A stretch of DNA of 64,000 nucleotides from Deltaproteobacteria bacterium (GTDB lineage: Bacteria > Myxococcota_C > UBA6777): positions 1 through 64,000 of the forward strand of contig SBHC01000046.1 in assembly GCA_006226375.1 (NCBI GenBank), given 5' to 3'. Under the pieces are notes generated by a model, which saw nothing but the letters and a program-made list of their open reading frames with translations, ran no database searches and was not told where the DNA came from. The position numbers and the translations under genes are program-made. Shown here in pieces: positions 17,557-26,532 of this stretch; position 1 is the first letter of the stretch; each line of letters starts with the position of its first letter.

Positions 17557-19113
17557 ATGAAGCGACTGCGGAAGTCGGTGTTTGGACCCCCGTTTCTTTT
17601 GCTCTTCATGGCGGTTGTTGCGAGCTTTCACGACCCCAAAGGCTTTCTGGCATGGACCAAAACCATCAACACCTGGATCCTTGACCATTTGGGGTGGTTG
17701 TTTAGCGCAACTTCCCTGTGGATGGTGCTGTTGTGTGTTGCCGTTTACTTTTCTCGCTTTGGGCAAATCCGGATCGGGGGAGACGACGCAGAGCCTCTCC
17801 TCACAAGGTGGCAATGGTTTGCGATTACGCTCTGTACGACGGTCGCTATCGGTATTTTGTTTTGGGCTACAGCAGAGCCACTCTACCATTTGCGCACGCC
17901 TCCCAAGTCCCTTGGCATGGCAGCGAACAGTCCACAAGCGGCACAGTTTGCAATGTCCACGATGTACATGCATTGGACGTTTACACCCTACGCCATCTAC
18001 ACCATCCCCTCCTTGATGTTTGCCTACGCGTTCTACAACCGAAAAGAATCGTATAGCTTGCAGTCTACCTTGACACCTTTGCTGGGCAAGCGTAAGTCGC
18101 CGTGGCTGGGGAACTCTCTGGATGCCATTTGTTTGTACTCGCTGGTATTGGGAATGGCGGCCTCCTTGGGGACCGGAATCATCACGCTAGCTGGCGGGTT
18201 GGGTTACTTCTTTGGGTGGAAATCAACACCCGGTATCTACGCTTTCATTGCGGCGTTGATCGTGATTGCGTTCTGCTTGTCGGCTGCGAGCGGATTGCTC
18301 AAAGGGATTCGTCTGCTGTCCGACTGGAACGTCCGGATCTTTGTGGGCTTGTGTATCATTGTCTTCCTGTCAGGACCAACCTCATTTGTGCTTCAGTTTG
18401 GCAGCGAGAGCTTCGGTCAGTACATGAATCATTTCTTTGAGCGCAGCCTGTTCATTGGCTCCATGCCCAAAGACCCCTGGCCACAAAGTTGGAGCGTGTT
18501 TTATTGGGCTGTGTGGATGGCGTGGGCACCCATCACCGCGATGTTTTTGGGACGCATCGCACGGGGTTATACCGTTCGGGAGTTCATTGTCTTTAACTGG
18601 GTGCTGCCTTCCCTCTTTTCCGTGGTGTGGATGGCCATCTTCAGCGGAACAACCATTCACATGGAGCTGGTGCAAAAGTTGGGGTTTCAGCAGGTCCTTA
18701 GCACCAAAGGCCCCAACTCTGTCATTTATGCGTTGTTCTCACAAATGCCCCTGGCGACCGTGCTGATCGCCGTCTTTATCGGTGTATCGTTCTTGTCGTA
18801 TGTAACAGCCGCCGACTCCAACACCAGCGCCATGGCTGCGCTGTGTACCACGGGCATCACTGCTGACTCCTCGGAGGCACCTTTCTTACCGAAGCTTCTA
18901 TGGGGCGGTACCGTCGGACTCGTTGCCTGGGTGATGACTAGCTACGCCGGAATCGACGGGATTAAGATGCTCTCCAACATTGGAGGGCTACCTGCCTTGT
19001 TCCTGCTGATTGCGATCAGTGTGGCGTTGTTCCTGACCGTCCTTCGGTACCAGAACGAATGGGATGACTCTTCTGGAAACCCGATAGACTCCGACAAATC
19101 CTCTTCACTGTAA
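17557..19113 (+). CDS. BCCT-family transporter (betaine/choline/carnitine type)
   Basis: A 518-residue protein with about twelve hydrophobic segments and BCCT signatures, including GILFWATAEPLYHL and the later YVTAADSNTSAMA stretch. Such carriers import quaternary ammonium compounds such as glycine betaine with Na+ or H+, often for osmoprotection. The strong AAGGAG at 17545-17550 fixes the start at 17557. The substrate cannot be deduced. Its stop overlaps that of the convergent lipoprotein gene by nine bases. Confidence 0.9.
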   Translation: MKRLRKSVFGPPFLLLFMAVVASFHDPKGFLAWTKTINTWILDHLGWLFSATSLWMVLLCVAVYFSRFGQIRIGGDDAEPLLTRWQWFAITLCTTVAIGILFWATAEPLYHLRTPPKSLGMAANSPQAAQFAMSTMYMHWTFTPYAIYTIPSLMFAYAFYNRKESYSLQSTLTPLLGKRKSPWLGNSLDAICLYSLVLGMAASLGTGIITLAGGLGYFFGWKSTPGIYAFIAALIVIAFCLSAASGLLKGIRLLSDWNVRIFVGLCIIVFLSGPTSFVLQFGSESFGQYMNHFFERSLFIGSMPKDPWPQSWSVFYWAVWMAWAPITAMFLGRIARGYTVREFIVFNWVLPSLFSVVWMAIFSGTTIHMELVQKLGFQQVLSTKGPNSVIYALFSQMPLATVLIAVFIGVSFLSYVTAADSNTSAMAALCTTGITADSSEAPFLPKLLWGGTVGLVAWVMTSYAGIDGIKMLSNIGGLPALFLLIAISVALFLTVLRYQNEWDDSSGNPIDSDKSSSL

Positions 19114-22074
19114 ACACTTGGCCTTGTAGCTGACTTCCACCGTTGCGTTGGGTTGGGGGATGCTATTTTTGGAGAAGTTGATGCTGTCGTCTTGTGCGTT
19201 GTAGGTCCAACCCTGGCTACCTTGAGGAACCACTTGACCGTTGACTTTCACTTGAATGGAGTTGGGCTCTGCTGGCTGTGACAAGAAGAATTGACTCTTC
19301 AAACCAAAGGTAAGAGAACCCAACTGGCTGAGCGTGGAAGCCCAATTGTTGGAGCAGATCGACGCCTGGACCCCCTTCAATTGTTTGGCCATGTCCAGGT
19401 AGTCGGGGGATGGTTTGGTGTTGAAGCCACCCACGGTACATCCGCTGGGAAGCAAGCCCACCACCGAAGAAGCCCGAACCTTGTCCGGTTGGTTGTTCTT
19501 TAAGCTCAAGAAAAACTTGATGTAGTCCACGTTGTTGAGCGGGGAGCTATCCGGCTCGTCCGCCACGTAAATGATGCTCAAGGTCGCGTTGTTGCGGAGG
19601 AATCCCTGGTTGCAGCCTTTCAGTCGATCCGGTTGCAGCGCGAGGTACGATGCGTGGATGCCTTGCTCGTTGCCCGAACCTTGCAAGCCCACCTTTACGT
19701 TTTGGGAAAAACTTTGCAGCAGGTTGGGTGTTTGCGGTGTGAGCACCTTGGGACTACCACGAAAGCATCCAGCCAGCGGGATATCCGGTCGGGTCGGTCG
19801 GTCACAAATGCCATTCTTGGGTTGGTAGCGACCGCCCGGTTGGCAGTCCACATCGGTTGTCGTCACTGCGATGTGAAAGTCGGCCTGGAGTTGTGTGGCA
19901 AACTGCAAGAACGACTGGAGGTTTTGGGAGAGGTTTTGCTGCTTGTCTTTCATCGAGTTGGAGTCGTCAATGACAAACAGAACGTCCATCTCACTCTTGG
20001 CCTGCTGCTGAAAGACATCTTTTACCTCGTTGGTGTCGATGCCTTCGCCCAAGACAACATGGGACACAGGCGACAGCGGGGACGAGTTCACGATGTCTAC
20101 GGTGGCTTGATCCGGTCCCAGGTCTGTGGGCTTGTAACGGACAGAGAATGTCATCGCCTGACCAGCCTGAAGTGTTTGTGGCAGCCCAGCGTTGGACGTG
20201 ACAGAGAACTCAGGAGAGGCTCCCTGGCCCATACGAATCTGGCTGACAGTTACTGACGTGGTGCATGTGTTGTACACCACCACTTCACGGTCCGGGCTGC
20301 GGCAGCCTTTCTTGATCGAACCAATCGACAATGGGCTGGGTTCGGCTCGCAAACATTGCTCTCCCGAATATCCCGACAACGCAATGGAGATGTTGGGTTG
20401 CTTCGGGTCGGTGGAGGTCAGCTCCAACGTGCCCTGAACCTTTTGCTGGGTAACGGGTGTAAAGGCTACCTCAAGAAGCAAGCTCTGCCCTGCTGGAACC
20501 GGAAGACCCTGCGCCGAAATCGAGGTGACCAGACGAAACGCCCCAAAGTTGTCTTGCAGAATGGCGCGCTGCAAAGTACAGTCGCCGAGTCCTTTGTTCT
20601 CTAGCTTCACGCTCAATCGCTTGGATTGACCAAGGGCCACATAGCCAAACAAGAGCGTACGCGGCGCGGCCGTTAACTCACAGGTGCCGTCGCCGCCAGG
20701 CTGGGAGCGCAATGGAATGGTTTGAGAAGGGGAGGCGACGTCGTTGGACTCAATCAACACGCCGCCTGTTTCCGCAACTTTCTTGGTGGCGGCAAAGCGA
20801 ACCTTGACCCGACGGGTTTGGTTGGGGGAAAGCTGGCTCTCTTTTTGTGTCTCAGCAAACGTAAACGCCGAGCTACTACCTGTGGCGATGGCTACCTTTT
20901 TGATGTCGCAAGGAGCCGTTCCAGCGTTGAGCAAAACCAGCTCTTTTTCGCCGTTGCTGGTAAACACCAACTCGCTGGGGCTGGGCTGCAAACGACAACC
21001 ACGAGGGTTTCCTTCCAGCGTCACCTTGAGCGTGGGTTGGCCTTGCGCCGTCGTGCTTAGAATCAACTCGCCGGTCACACCTTCTTCGTTGGTTGGTGCG
21101 AACTTTACGTTCACTTCCGCCTTTTGTTTGGCTTCGATTTTCAAGGGCAGGGTTGGAGCATTTTCCAGGGTGAAGGGTGGGCTGCTCTTGTCGCCAAATT
21201 CTATCTTGGTAATCTCTACCGCGGAGTCGCCGTTGTTTTCGATGGTGAGTGCCTGGACTTTGTCTTGTCCTTTGGGCACGCCTGCAAACACCATGGGGTT
21301 GGGTTTGGCCACGAGGTTGGGCGTGTTCATGCTTCCCACCACCCTGACTCGGAAAGGTTGTGGCTCATCCTGCAACACGATGGGGAGAAACGCCTGGGCC
21401 TGTGGGGCGCTGGGAGTGTACGTGAGCTTAAACTCGACGCTGCCACCTGGAGCCAACTCATGAGGAAAGGTAGGGGCCTGACTCACAGCAAACTGAAGCT
21501 TGTCGGCGTCGGCAAAGTCGGCCTGGGTTATGACAACCTTGGCCTGTCCATTGTTCTTGATGGTGAGCGTTTCCGTCTTACTCTGACCGGCGGTTACGCT
21601 GCCAAAATCAACAGGGTTGGGGTTGGCCGTAAGCACACCGGATAGCTCGCTGGCGATCAGACGAACGGTGTTGATGCCTTGCTCGTCGGTGTTCCGGGCA
21701 TCGCTCTTGATGACGATCTCGCCACGCGCGATTCCCCCTTCTTTGGGGGCGTAGCGTATCCGCAGCTTTACATTTTTACCGGCTTCTAGCTTGAGTGGAA
21801 ACGTCAGGTTGTCGGCGTTCACGAGGGAGAAGGCTTGTGTCCCTTGTGTGGTTTTGACTTCAATGGAGAAAATCGAGAGAGGCAAGCCACGAGACGACAA
21901 GGTCACCGTCTGGGTGTTTTCTTCCCCTACATTAAGGACGGGAAAGACGAGGCTTGGGGGTTCTATCACAAGCTCGGGAAATTGAGAGAAGGAGGTATCC
22001 CCGCAGTCGCATCCGCTGAAACATAGCAACACCCAACTCAGCAGAAGGAACAAGCGACGGCTGAACTTTGACAT
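19105..22074 (-). CDS. Large lipoprotein with ASH-type beta repeats and a VWA-like domain
   Basis: The product has 989 residues. It has a signal peptide with lipobox (CFSGC, followed by another Cys). Many immunoglobulin-like repeats of about 100 residues (about 30-660) carry recurring motifs such as VDFGSV, LTIKNNG, VEFKLTYTP and VKFAPT, typical of ASH/HYDIN-like or choice-of-anchor modules. A VWA-like domain follows with VLFVIDDSNSM (MIDAS, near residue 703). The C-terminal region contains a short beta-domain of the form QVKVNGQVVPQG. It is probably exposed on the cell surface. The start at 22074 is set by GGAGAGAG and by the signal peptide. Function unknown. Confidence 0.75.
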   Translation of the reverse strand: MSKFSRRLFLLLSWVLLCFSGCDCGDTSFSQFPELVIEPPSLVFPVLNVGEENTQTVTLSSRGLPLSIFSIEVKTTQGTQAFSLVNADNLTFPLKLEAGKNVKLRIRYAPKEGGIARGEIVIKSDARNTDEQGINTVRLIASELSGVLTANPNPVDFGSVTAGQSKTETLTIKNNGQAKVVITQADFADADKLQFAVSQAPTFPHELAPGGSVEFKLTYTPSAPQAQAFLPIVLQDEPQPFRVRVVGSMNTPNLVAKPNPMVFAGVPKGQDKVQALTIENNGDSAVEITKIEFGDKSSPPFTLENAPTLPLKIEAKQKAEVNVKFAPTNEEGVTGELILSTTAQGQPTLKVTLEGNPRGCRLQPSPSELVFTSNGEKELVLLNAGTAPCDIKKVAIATGSSSAFTFAETQKESQLSPNQTRRVKVRFAATKKVAETGGVLIESNDVASPSQTIPLRSQPGGDGTCELTAAPRTLLFGYVALGQSKRLSVKLENKGLGDCTLQRAILQDNFGAFRLVTSISAQGLPVPAGQSLLLEVAFTPVTQQKVQGTLELTSTDPKQPNISIALSGYSGEQCLRAEPSPLSIGSIKKGCRSPDREVVVYNTCTTSVTVSQIRMGQGASPEFSVTSNAGLPQTLQAGQAMTFSVRYKPTDLGPDQATVDIVNSSPLSPVSHVVLGEGIDTNEVKDVFQQQAKSEMDVLFVIDDSNSMKDKQQNLSQNLQSFLQFATQLQADFHIAVTTTDVDCQPGGRYQPKNGICDRPTRPDIPLAGCFRGSPKVLTPQTPNLLQSFSQNVKVGLQGSGNEQGIHASYLALQPDRLKGCNQGFLRNNATLSIIYVADEPDSSPLNNVDYIKFFLSLKNNQPDKVRASSVVGLLPSGCTVGGFNTKPSPDYLDMAKQLKGVQASICSNNWASTLSQLGSLTFGLKSQFFLSQPAEPNSIQVKVNGQVVPQGSQGWTYNAQDDSINFSKNSIPQPNATVEVSYKAKCLQ

Positions 22075-22488
22075 ACTACTCTCTCCCCAAACCAAAGATG
22101 AAAACGCGACACATGCAAAGGGTACAAGGCGTAGAAGATACAAGACAGTGAGACTGGAGCTGAAGGAATCGTACAACGCGAATACGCCAAGGCGTCATAA
22201 CACTACGAGGTGCCCCCATGTTTCGGCGTTCTAGCGGAGAGTGACGCGTCTTGTCAATACATGTCACCGAAAGTTTACGAAACCTCTGGGGTTTGCGTAC
22301 AGGCCGGTTCATCGGTACAAAATGTGGAAGTGGTTCTTTGTCTCGCCAGTGATTTTGTTGTGAGGGTTGTGGTCTTGTTTTCTTGCAACAAAAGGTTGTC
22401 TGTCTCTTTTATTCGTGTCACAGTACGGGGCTATGACGCAAGTCGTTGACTCTTCGTTGCTTTCGTTGTGAACTCTTGAAGGAACACC
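22075..22488. other. Divergent intergenic region
   Basis: 414 bases between the ASH/VWA lipoprotein and the alpha/beta hydrolase genes, transcribed away from each other. No gene or RNA is convincing. There is a small AAACC-TCTGG-GGTTT inverted repeat near 22281-22295. Otherwise I see nothing specific. Confidence 0.45.
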
Positions 22489-23745
22489 ATGACACAGATC
22501 TTTGGTTTGTGTGCGCTTGTTAGCTTTTTGATGACAGCATCGGCGCACCAAACCCGCTCCAATCGCTTCCTCCCGCTGTACGCTCTCTCGATCTACGATG
22601 GGATGGTCACCATTGAGATGATGCCCTTGGTTCTGGTAAGCCAGCTTGCCGTTGCTTTGGGTCTTTACGCGTTTGTCACGGATACCAGCAGTCTTTGGGT
22701 TCAGGCCGGGTGGATGCTATGGGGACTATCGTGGCTGGGTTTGCTGTCGTTCTCGGCCAACATCATGAGAACACCCAAGCTTCTGGAAGAGCATCTGCAG
22801 AGCGGCCTGGGCGAAGATTACCGGGAGAGCATCCCGGCCGAACGACAAGCGCTGCTCGATGAGCCTGTCCGGTGGAGCGATGGTTTTGCCCCGCTGGTTC
22901 TTACCTTTCCCGGCATTGACGTAACTTCAGCGATCCCCTACAGCGACGAACACCCCAGGCTGAAGTTGGATATCTATCGGCCGAAGGGAACAACCGAGAA
23001 CGATCGGTTGCCTGTGCTGCTGCAAGTTCACGGTGGGGCCTGGATCGTTGGTAAGCGAAGTGAGCAAGCTCGCCCTTTGATGCGGTTGCTGGCGAAGAAG
23101 GGGTGGCTGTGTGTGTCGATTGGGTATCGGTTAAGCCCCTTCTTTCAGTTCCCACAGCATCTGCTGGACTGCAAGTCAGCGTTGGTTTGGATCCGAGAGA
23201 ACATCGCTTCATACGGAGGCGACCCCGACTTTGTTGCTGTAACAGGAGAGTCAGCAGGAGGCCACCTCTCGTTGCTGCTCGCCATGACAGCGAACGATCC
23301 GGCGCTACAACCCGGCAAAGAGTCGGTGGATACGAGCGTACAGGCGCTGGTGCCTTTCTATGCAGCCTACGACATCCAGCAGCGTCACTCTCCTCATCAT
23401 CGGCAGGTGCTCAAGCGTATGGTCCAGTGGCGTATCATGCCTGGAACGCTCGATGAGTTTCCGGAGGTCTGGCGTCTGGCGAGTCCGTTGGAGCAGGTCC
23501 GTGCGGGCTTGCCTCCCACCTATCTCATTCATGGAGAAGGCGACGAGCTTGTTCCCATCGCGGAAGGACAGGCCTTCCTTCACGCCTTGCAGTCCGTGCA
23601 CGACAACAAGCTGGTGTGTAGCTTTCTACCGGGAGCGAACCATGCCTTTGATGTGATTCGTTCCTGGCGAACAGAGTACACCAACCGCGCGGTCCAGCGA
23701 TTCCTCGAATGGGCTTATGCGAACCGTTCTTCTTCACAAGAGTAG
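22489..23745 (+). CDS. Membrane-anchored alpha/beta hydrolase (HSL/carboxylesterase type)
   Basis: A 418-residue protein. The first 95 residues hold two or three membrane helices. The hydrolase domain (about 140-418) has the oxyanion motif HGGAW (181-185), the nucleophile motif GESAGG (Ser255), a late acid in GEGDELVP and His in GANHAFD. This is the hormone-sensitive-lipase-like group of esterases. AAGGAA precedes the start. The combination of membrane segment and esterase suggests action on a lipid or acylated compound at the inner membrane. Confidence 0.84.
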   Translation: MTQIFGLCALVSFLMTASAHQTRSNRFLPLYALSIYDGMVTIEMMPLVLVSQLAVALGLYAFVTDTSSLWVQAGWMLWGLSWLGLLSFSANIMRTPKLLEEHLQSGLGEDYRESIPAERQALLDEPVRWSDGFAPLVLTFPGIDVTSAIPYSDEHPRLKLDIYRPKGTTENDRLPVLLQVHGGAWIVGKRSEQARPLMRLLAKKGWLCVSIGYRLSPFFQFPQHLLDCKSALVWIRENIASYGGDPDFVAVTGESAGGHLSLLLAMTANDPALQPGKESVDTSVQALVPFYAAYDIQQRHSPHHRQVLKRMVQWRIMPGTLDEFPEVWRLASPLEQVRAGLPPTYLIHGEGDELVPIAEGQAFLHALQSVHDNKLVCSFLPGANHAFDVIRSWRTEYTNRAVQRFLEWAYANRSSSQE

Positions 23746-23931
23746 GGATGTTTCTGTGTCGGGGATACTTCCATGACATTGGGTCCAAACACTCTGGATT
23801 CTTGATTTTCATTGCATCCTATACAATCCTGGTGTCTCTGTATAAGGGCTCTGTCACGGGGTTTTGTGTTGAAAGACTTCGTGGTGGGGAGGGCAATGTC
23901 GTTGCCTTCCTGTCAAAGCACGGAGGGTTTT

Positions 23932-24546
23932 ATGATGACCAGGTTGAAACAACGGCTGCGAACCGGAATCGTATGGACTTGTATAGGGCTGCTTGGACTT
24001 GCTCTCCTCGCGATGGGGTACACTCCCAAGTATGCACAAGCCCAACAACCACAACGTGTGGCTCCTCGTGTTAAGAAAGTGCAGAAGGTCAAAGTGCCAG
24101 CGTTGGATTCGTTGTTTTACATCGCTCGAAACAAAAACCGGAACCAGGTCCATTTTGGGATCCGCTTGAAAAAGAACTGTCTACCCAAGGGCAAGGATCC
24201 TTTGTACAACTATTGGTTGATGTTGGAACAAGGCCCGAAACGGCGTGCCAAGGTGGGTTTCTTTGAGCGGTTTGCTTACGGGATTGCTTCGCAAAAAGTC
24301 AAAGGACAAGTTGTTCAAGTGAAGCTTAAAGCTCTCGCTGCAAGAACGATTGAGGTTGTTGTTCGCAGGGAAGTCAAACGCTGTGTCGCCCGAGCTTACA
24401 CTCAAATCCTGAAGAAAAAGAGCTTGCTGCTCTCCATCTACGCGTTTGCTGTAAAAGCCTTTCCTGTGTCCAAGGTCAAATACATCGACGTGTTTGGACA
24501 AAGCTCCTTCGGCAAACTTGTCAGAGAACGTATCCAAAAGAAATGA
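23932..24546 (+). CDS. Exported DUF4833-like protein
   Basis: A 204-residue protein with a basic N-terminus, a membrane/signal helix (about 15-33, then AQAQQ) and a domain of about 55-165 matching DUF4833: FYIARNKNRNQ, YNYWLMLEQG, ERFAYGI and a late KLKALAARTIEVVVR. The family is exported and of unknown function. GGAGGG upstream selects ATG 23932; a second ATG follows at 23935. It ends immediately against the convergent metallo-hydrolase gene (stop codons abut). Confidence 0.7.
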   Translation: MMTRLKQRLRTGIVWTCIGLLGLALLAMGYTPKYAQAQQPQRVAPRVKKVQKVKVPALDSLFYIARNKNRNQVHFGIRLKKNCLPKGKDPLYNYWLMLEQGPKRRAKVGFFERFAYGIASQKVKGQVVQVKLKALAARTIEVVVRREVKRCVARAYTQILKKKSLLLSIYAFAVKAFPVSKVKYIDVFGQSSFGKLVRERIQKK

Positions 24547-25392
24547 TCAGGTCCCGGCAAACTTCGCAGTCAGCCATTTTTGGAAGCCAGGCTTTCGTGC
24601 TGTCTGGGGCTGGGGCGAAACATGTTGGGTTTGGGTCTGGAGTGGAAAGTCCAACAGCTCGCCGTCTTGGGGGATGTGGATGCTTTGCTCCAGGCCTTGT
24701 TCTGTCATCAAGGCTCGTAGGCCATCGCGTGTGGTCAGGCAGTGATCCAACGACTCCAGGTGGTTGAACACAACCTGGCCTGGAGCGAGCTGGGTTAGCT
24801 CGACCAGCTCTTCCTGCGAGAACAGAATGTCTTTCCCCAGTCCGAAGTTGGCAGAACCAGCAGGAGCAACGATAACATCAGGTTTCAGCCGTGAGATGGC
24901 CTCTGTTACGGACTTGGTTAGGACGGAATCTCCTGTGAGGTAGACGCTGGGTTCTCCTGGGTGCGCGAGATAAAAGCCAGACACAGGACCCATCAACCAG
25001 CCCGCGATACCGTGACCATGACGACCAGGTATCACTTCCACCGGAAACTCCAAGGTTTGTTCCTCCATCACCACAACATTCAGCCCTTTGCTGCGAAGGT
25101 TGGGGGCGTCCACATTGCTAGCCCACACAGGTAACTTTCGCTCTTTGATCCAGTTCAGGGCAGGGGGATCGATGTGGTCGGGATGCTCGTGTGTGATCAA
25201 CACTGCTGTGGCTTGTTCCATAGCATCCATTGCTCCCGAAGGGAGGGGAACCAGAGGGTTACTCTTTCGACCGCCTCCAAACATCTTGAAGCCAGGAAAA
25301 GCTCCTGGTTTGCTCATCATGGGATCCACCAGTATTCGATGCTTCCCAAGCGTCAGTACCATCGTTGCGTTTCTCAATTGATGAATCTGCAT
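24547..25392 (-). CDS. UlaG-like metallo-beta-lactamase-fold hydrolase
   Basis: A 281-residue metallo-hydrolase with THEHPDHID (His68, His70, Asp72, His73), PGRHGHG, and TGDSV for the second metal site. The N-terminal MVLTLGKHRILVDPM resembles UlaG-type enzymes and other MBL lactonases. GAGGAGG gives a strong start at 25392. It is divergent from a LysR gene and shares with it a 106-base region containing a near-perfect inverted repeat, so it is the likely target of that regulator. Confidence 0.85.
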   Translation of the reverse strand: MQIHQLRNATMVLTLGKHRILVDPMMSKPGAFPGFKMFGGGRKSNPLVPLPSGAMDAMEQATAVLITHEHPDHIDPPALNWIKERKLPVWASNVDAPNLRSKGLNVVVMEEQTLEFPVEVIPGRHGHGIAGWLMGPVSGFYLAHPGEPSVYLTGDSVLTKSVTEAISRLKPDVIVAPAGSANFGLGKDILFSQEELVELTQLAPGQVVFNHLESLDHCLTTRDGLRALMTEQGLEQSIHIPQDGELLDFPLQTQTQHVSPQPQTARKPGFQKWLTAKFAGT

Positions 25393-25435
25393 GATTCCTC
25401 CTCGTCGTTTCTGTTTGTACCGAACATACGGCTTG

Positions 25436-25484
25436 CATATTTGGATAACAACCGATAGTTTTGGATGCTTGGTATCCGAATATG
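25436..25484. promoter_or_regulatory. Inverted-repeat operator between the metallo-hydrolase and LysR genes
   Basis: CATATTTGGATA (25436-25447) and TATCCGAATATG (25473-25484) are inverted copies matching at 11 of 12 bases, separated by 25 bases. They lie in the 106-base divergent promoter region. The layout of paired half-sites suits binding of a LysR-type tetramer, most simply the divergent LysR product. Confidence 0.55.
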
Positions 25485-25498
25485 GATGGGGTGGTCTG

Positions 25499-26368
25499 AT
25501 GCAATGGGACCTGTTAAGAACATTTGAAGCTGTCGCAAGGTTGGGTAGCTTAACGTCAGCTTCCAAAGCTTTGGGAGTGAGTCAATCGACGGTCAGTCGG
25601 CAGGTGAGCAAACTGGAGGAGAGCGCGGGTTCACCGTTGTTGTTGCGTGAGTCGCCTGTGCGCCTTACTGAGCGTGGGATAGCTCTGTGGGAAGCTATAC
25701 AGCCGATGGTGGAGGCGTCTCTCGCAGCCCAAGCCACTCTTGAAGAAACAGACAAGCTGCAAGGGTTGGTGACGGTCTCTACAGTAGGCGAGTGGGTCCG
25801 GTGGGTGCTTACCCAACGATTGCCCGAGTTCTATCGTACATACCCTTTGCTGCGGCTGTGTCTTTTGGCTGAGAATCGTGTGGCGAGTCTTGCTGCGGGG
25901 GAAGCGGATATTGCTTTGCGGCTTGTTCGACCTGAGCGAGGAGAGCTGGTGGTACGAAAGCTACATACGGAGTCGTATGGGTTGTTTGTTGCAGAGTCTG
26001 TGGAGCTTCATCCAGAGCTTCCCTGGCTGGGACTCGCGGGCTCGTTGGCTAACATTCCTGAGCAGCGTTTTTCGGAGCAAACCTTTGCCAACCGGCCAGC
26101 GCGTTTGCTCGTGGAAGACATGGAGTCGTTGGGTCTGGCTGTGGAAGCTGGCTTGGGGGTGGCTGTTTTGCCTCGTGGTCTGGCCGCTCGACTTTGCAAT
26201 GTGGTGGAGGTTAAAGCGCGACAAGTGGGTGGATACGGCGATGACCCCATTCCTTCCAGAGACTTTTGGGTGGTTGTGCATCAGTCCAAACAACACCTCC
26301 CCAAAGTGCGAGCTGTGATGCAGTGGTTGTTGGAAGATGCATCGTTCCCGGTGAATTCTGAAGGATAG
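25499..26368 (+). CDS. LysR-type transcriptional regulator
   Basis: A 289-residue regulator with an N-terminal helix-turn-helix (RTFEAVARLGSLTSASKAL, then VSQSTVSRQVSKLE) and a periplasmic-binding-like effector domain from about 90. ATG 25499 is the start of the family-typical sequence; GGGGTGG lies just upstream. Divergence from the metallo-hydrolase gene suggests it controls that gene, and probably itself, through the repeat at 25436-25484. The ligand is unknown. Confidence 0.9.
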   Translation: MQWDLLRTFEAVARLGSLTSASKALGVSQSTVSRQVSKLEESAGSPLLLRESPVRLTERGIALWEAIQPMVEASLAAQATLEETDKLQGLVTVSTVGEWVRWVLTQRLPEFYRTYPLLRLCLLAENRVASLAAGEADIALRLVRPERGELVVRKLHTESYGLFVAESVELHPELPWLGLAGSLANIPEQRFSEQTFANRPARLLVEDMESLGLAVEAGLGVAVLPRGLAARLCNVVEVKARQVGGYGDDPIPSRDFWVVVHQSKQHLPKVRAVMQWLLEDASFPVNSEG

Positions 26369-26532
26369 GACATGATCCTTTTGCAGGTTTTACTTCTGGG
26401 TGTTTGGGTCAAGTTGTTGTGTCGGTTCTTGAAATGGAGCTAGCGGTGAGGAGGAGGGCGGATGTTCCAGGCGCTGTCGAAAGCTTGAGATGTTTGCTTT
26501 GTTGCTTCTTCTGAAGCATCTACATGCTTTCT

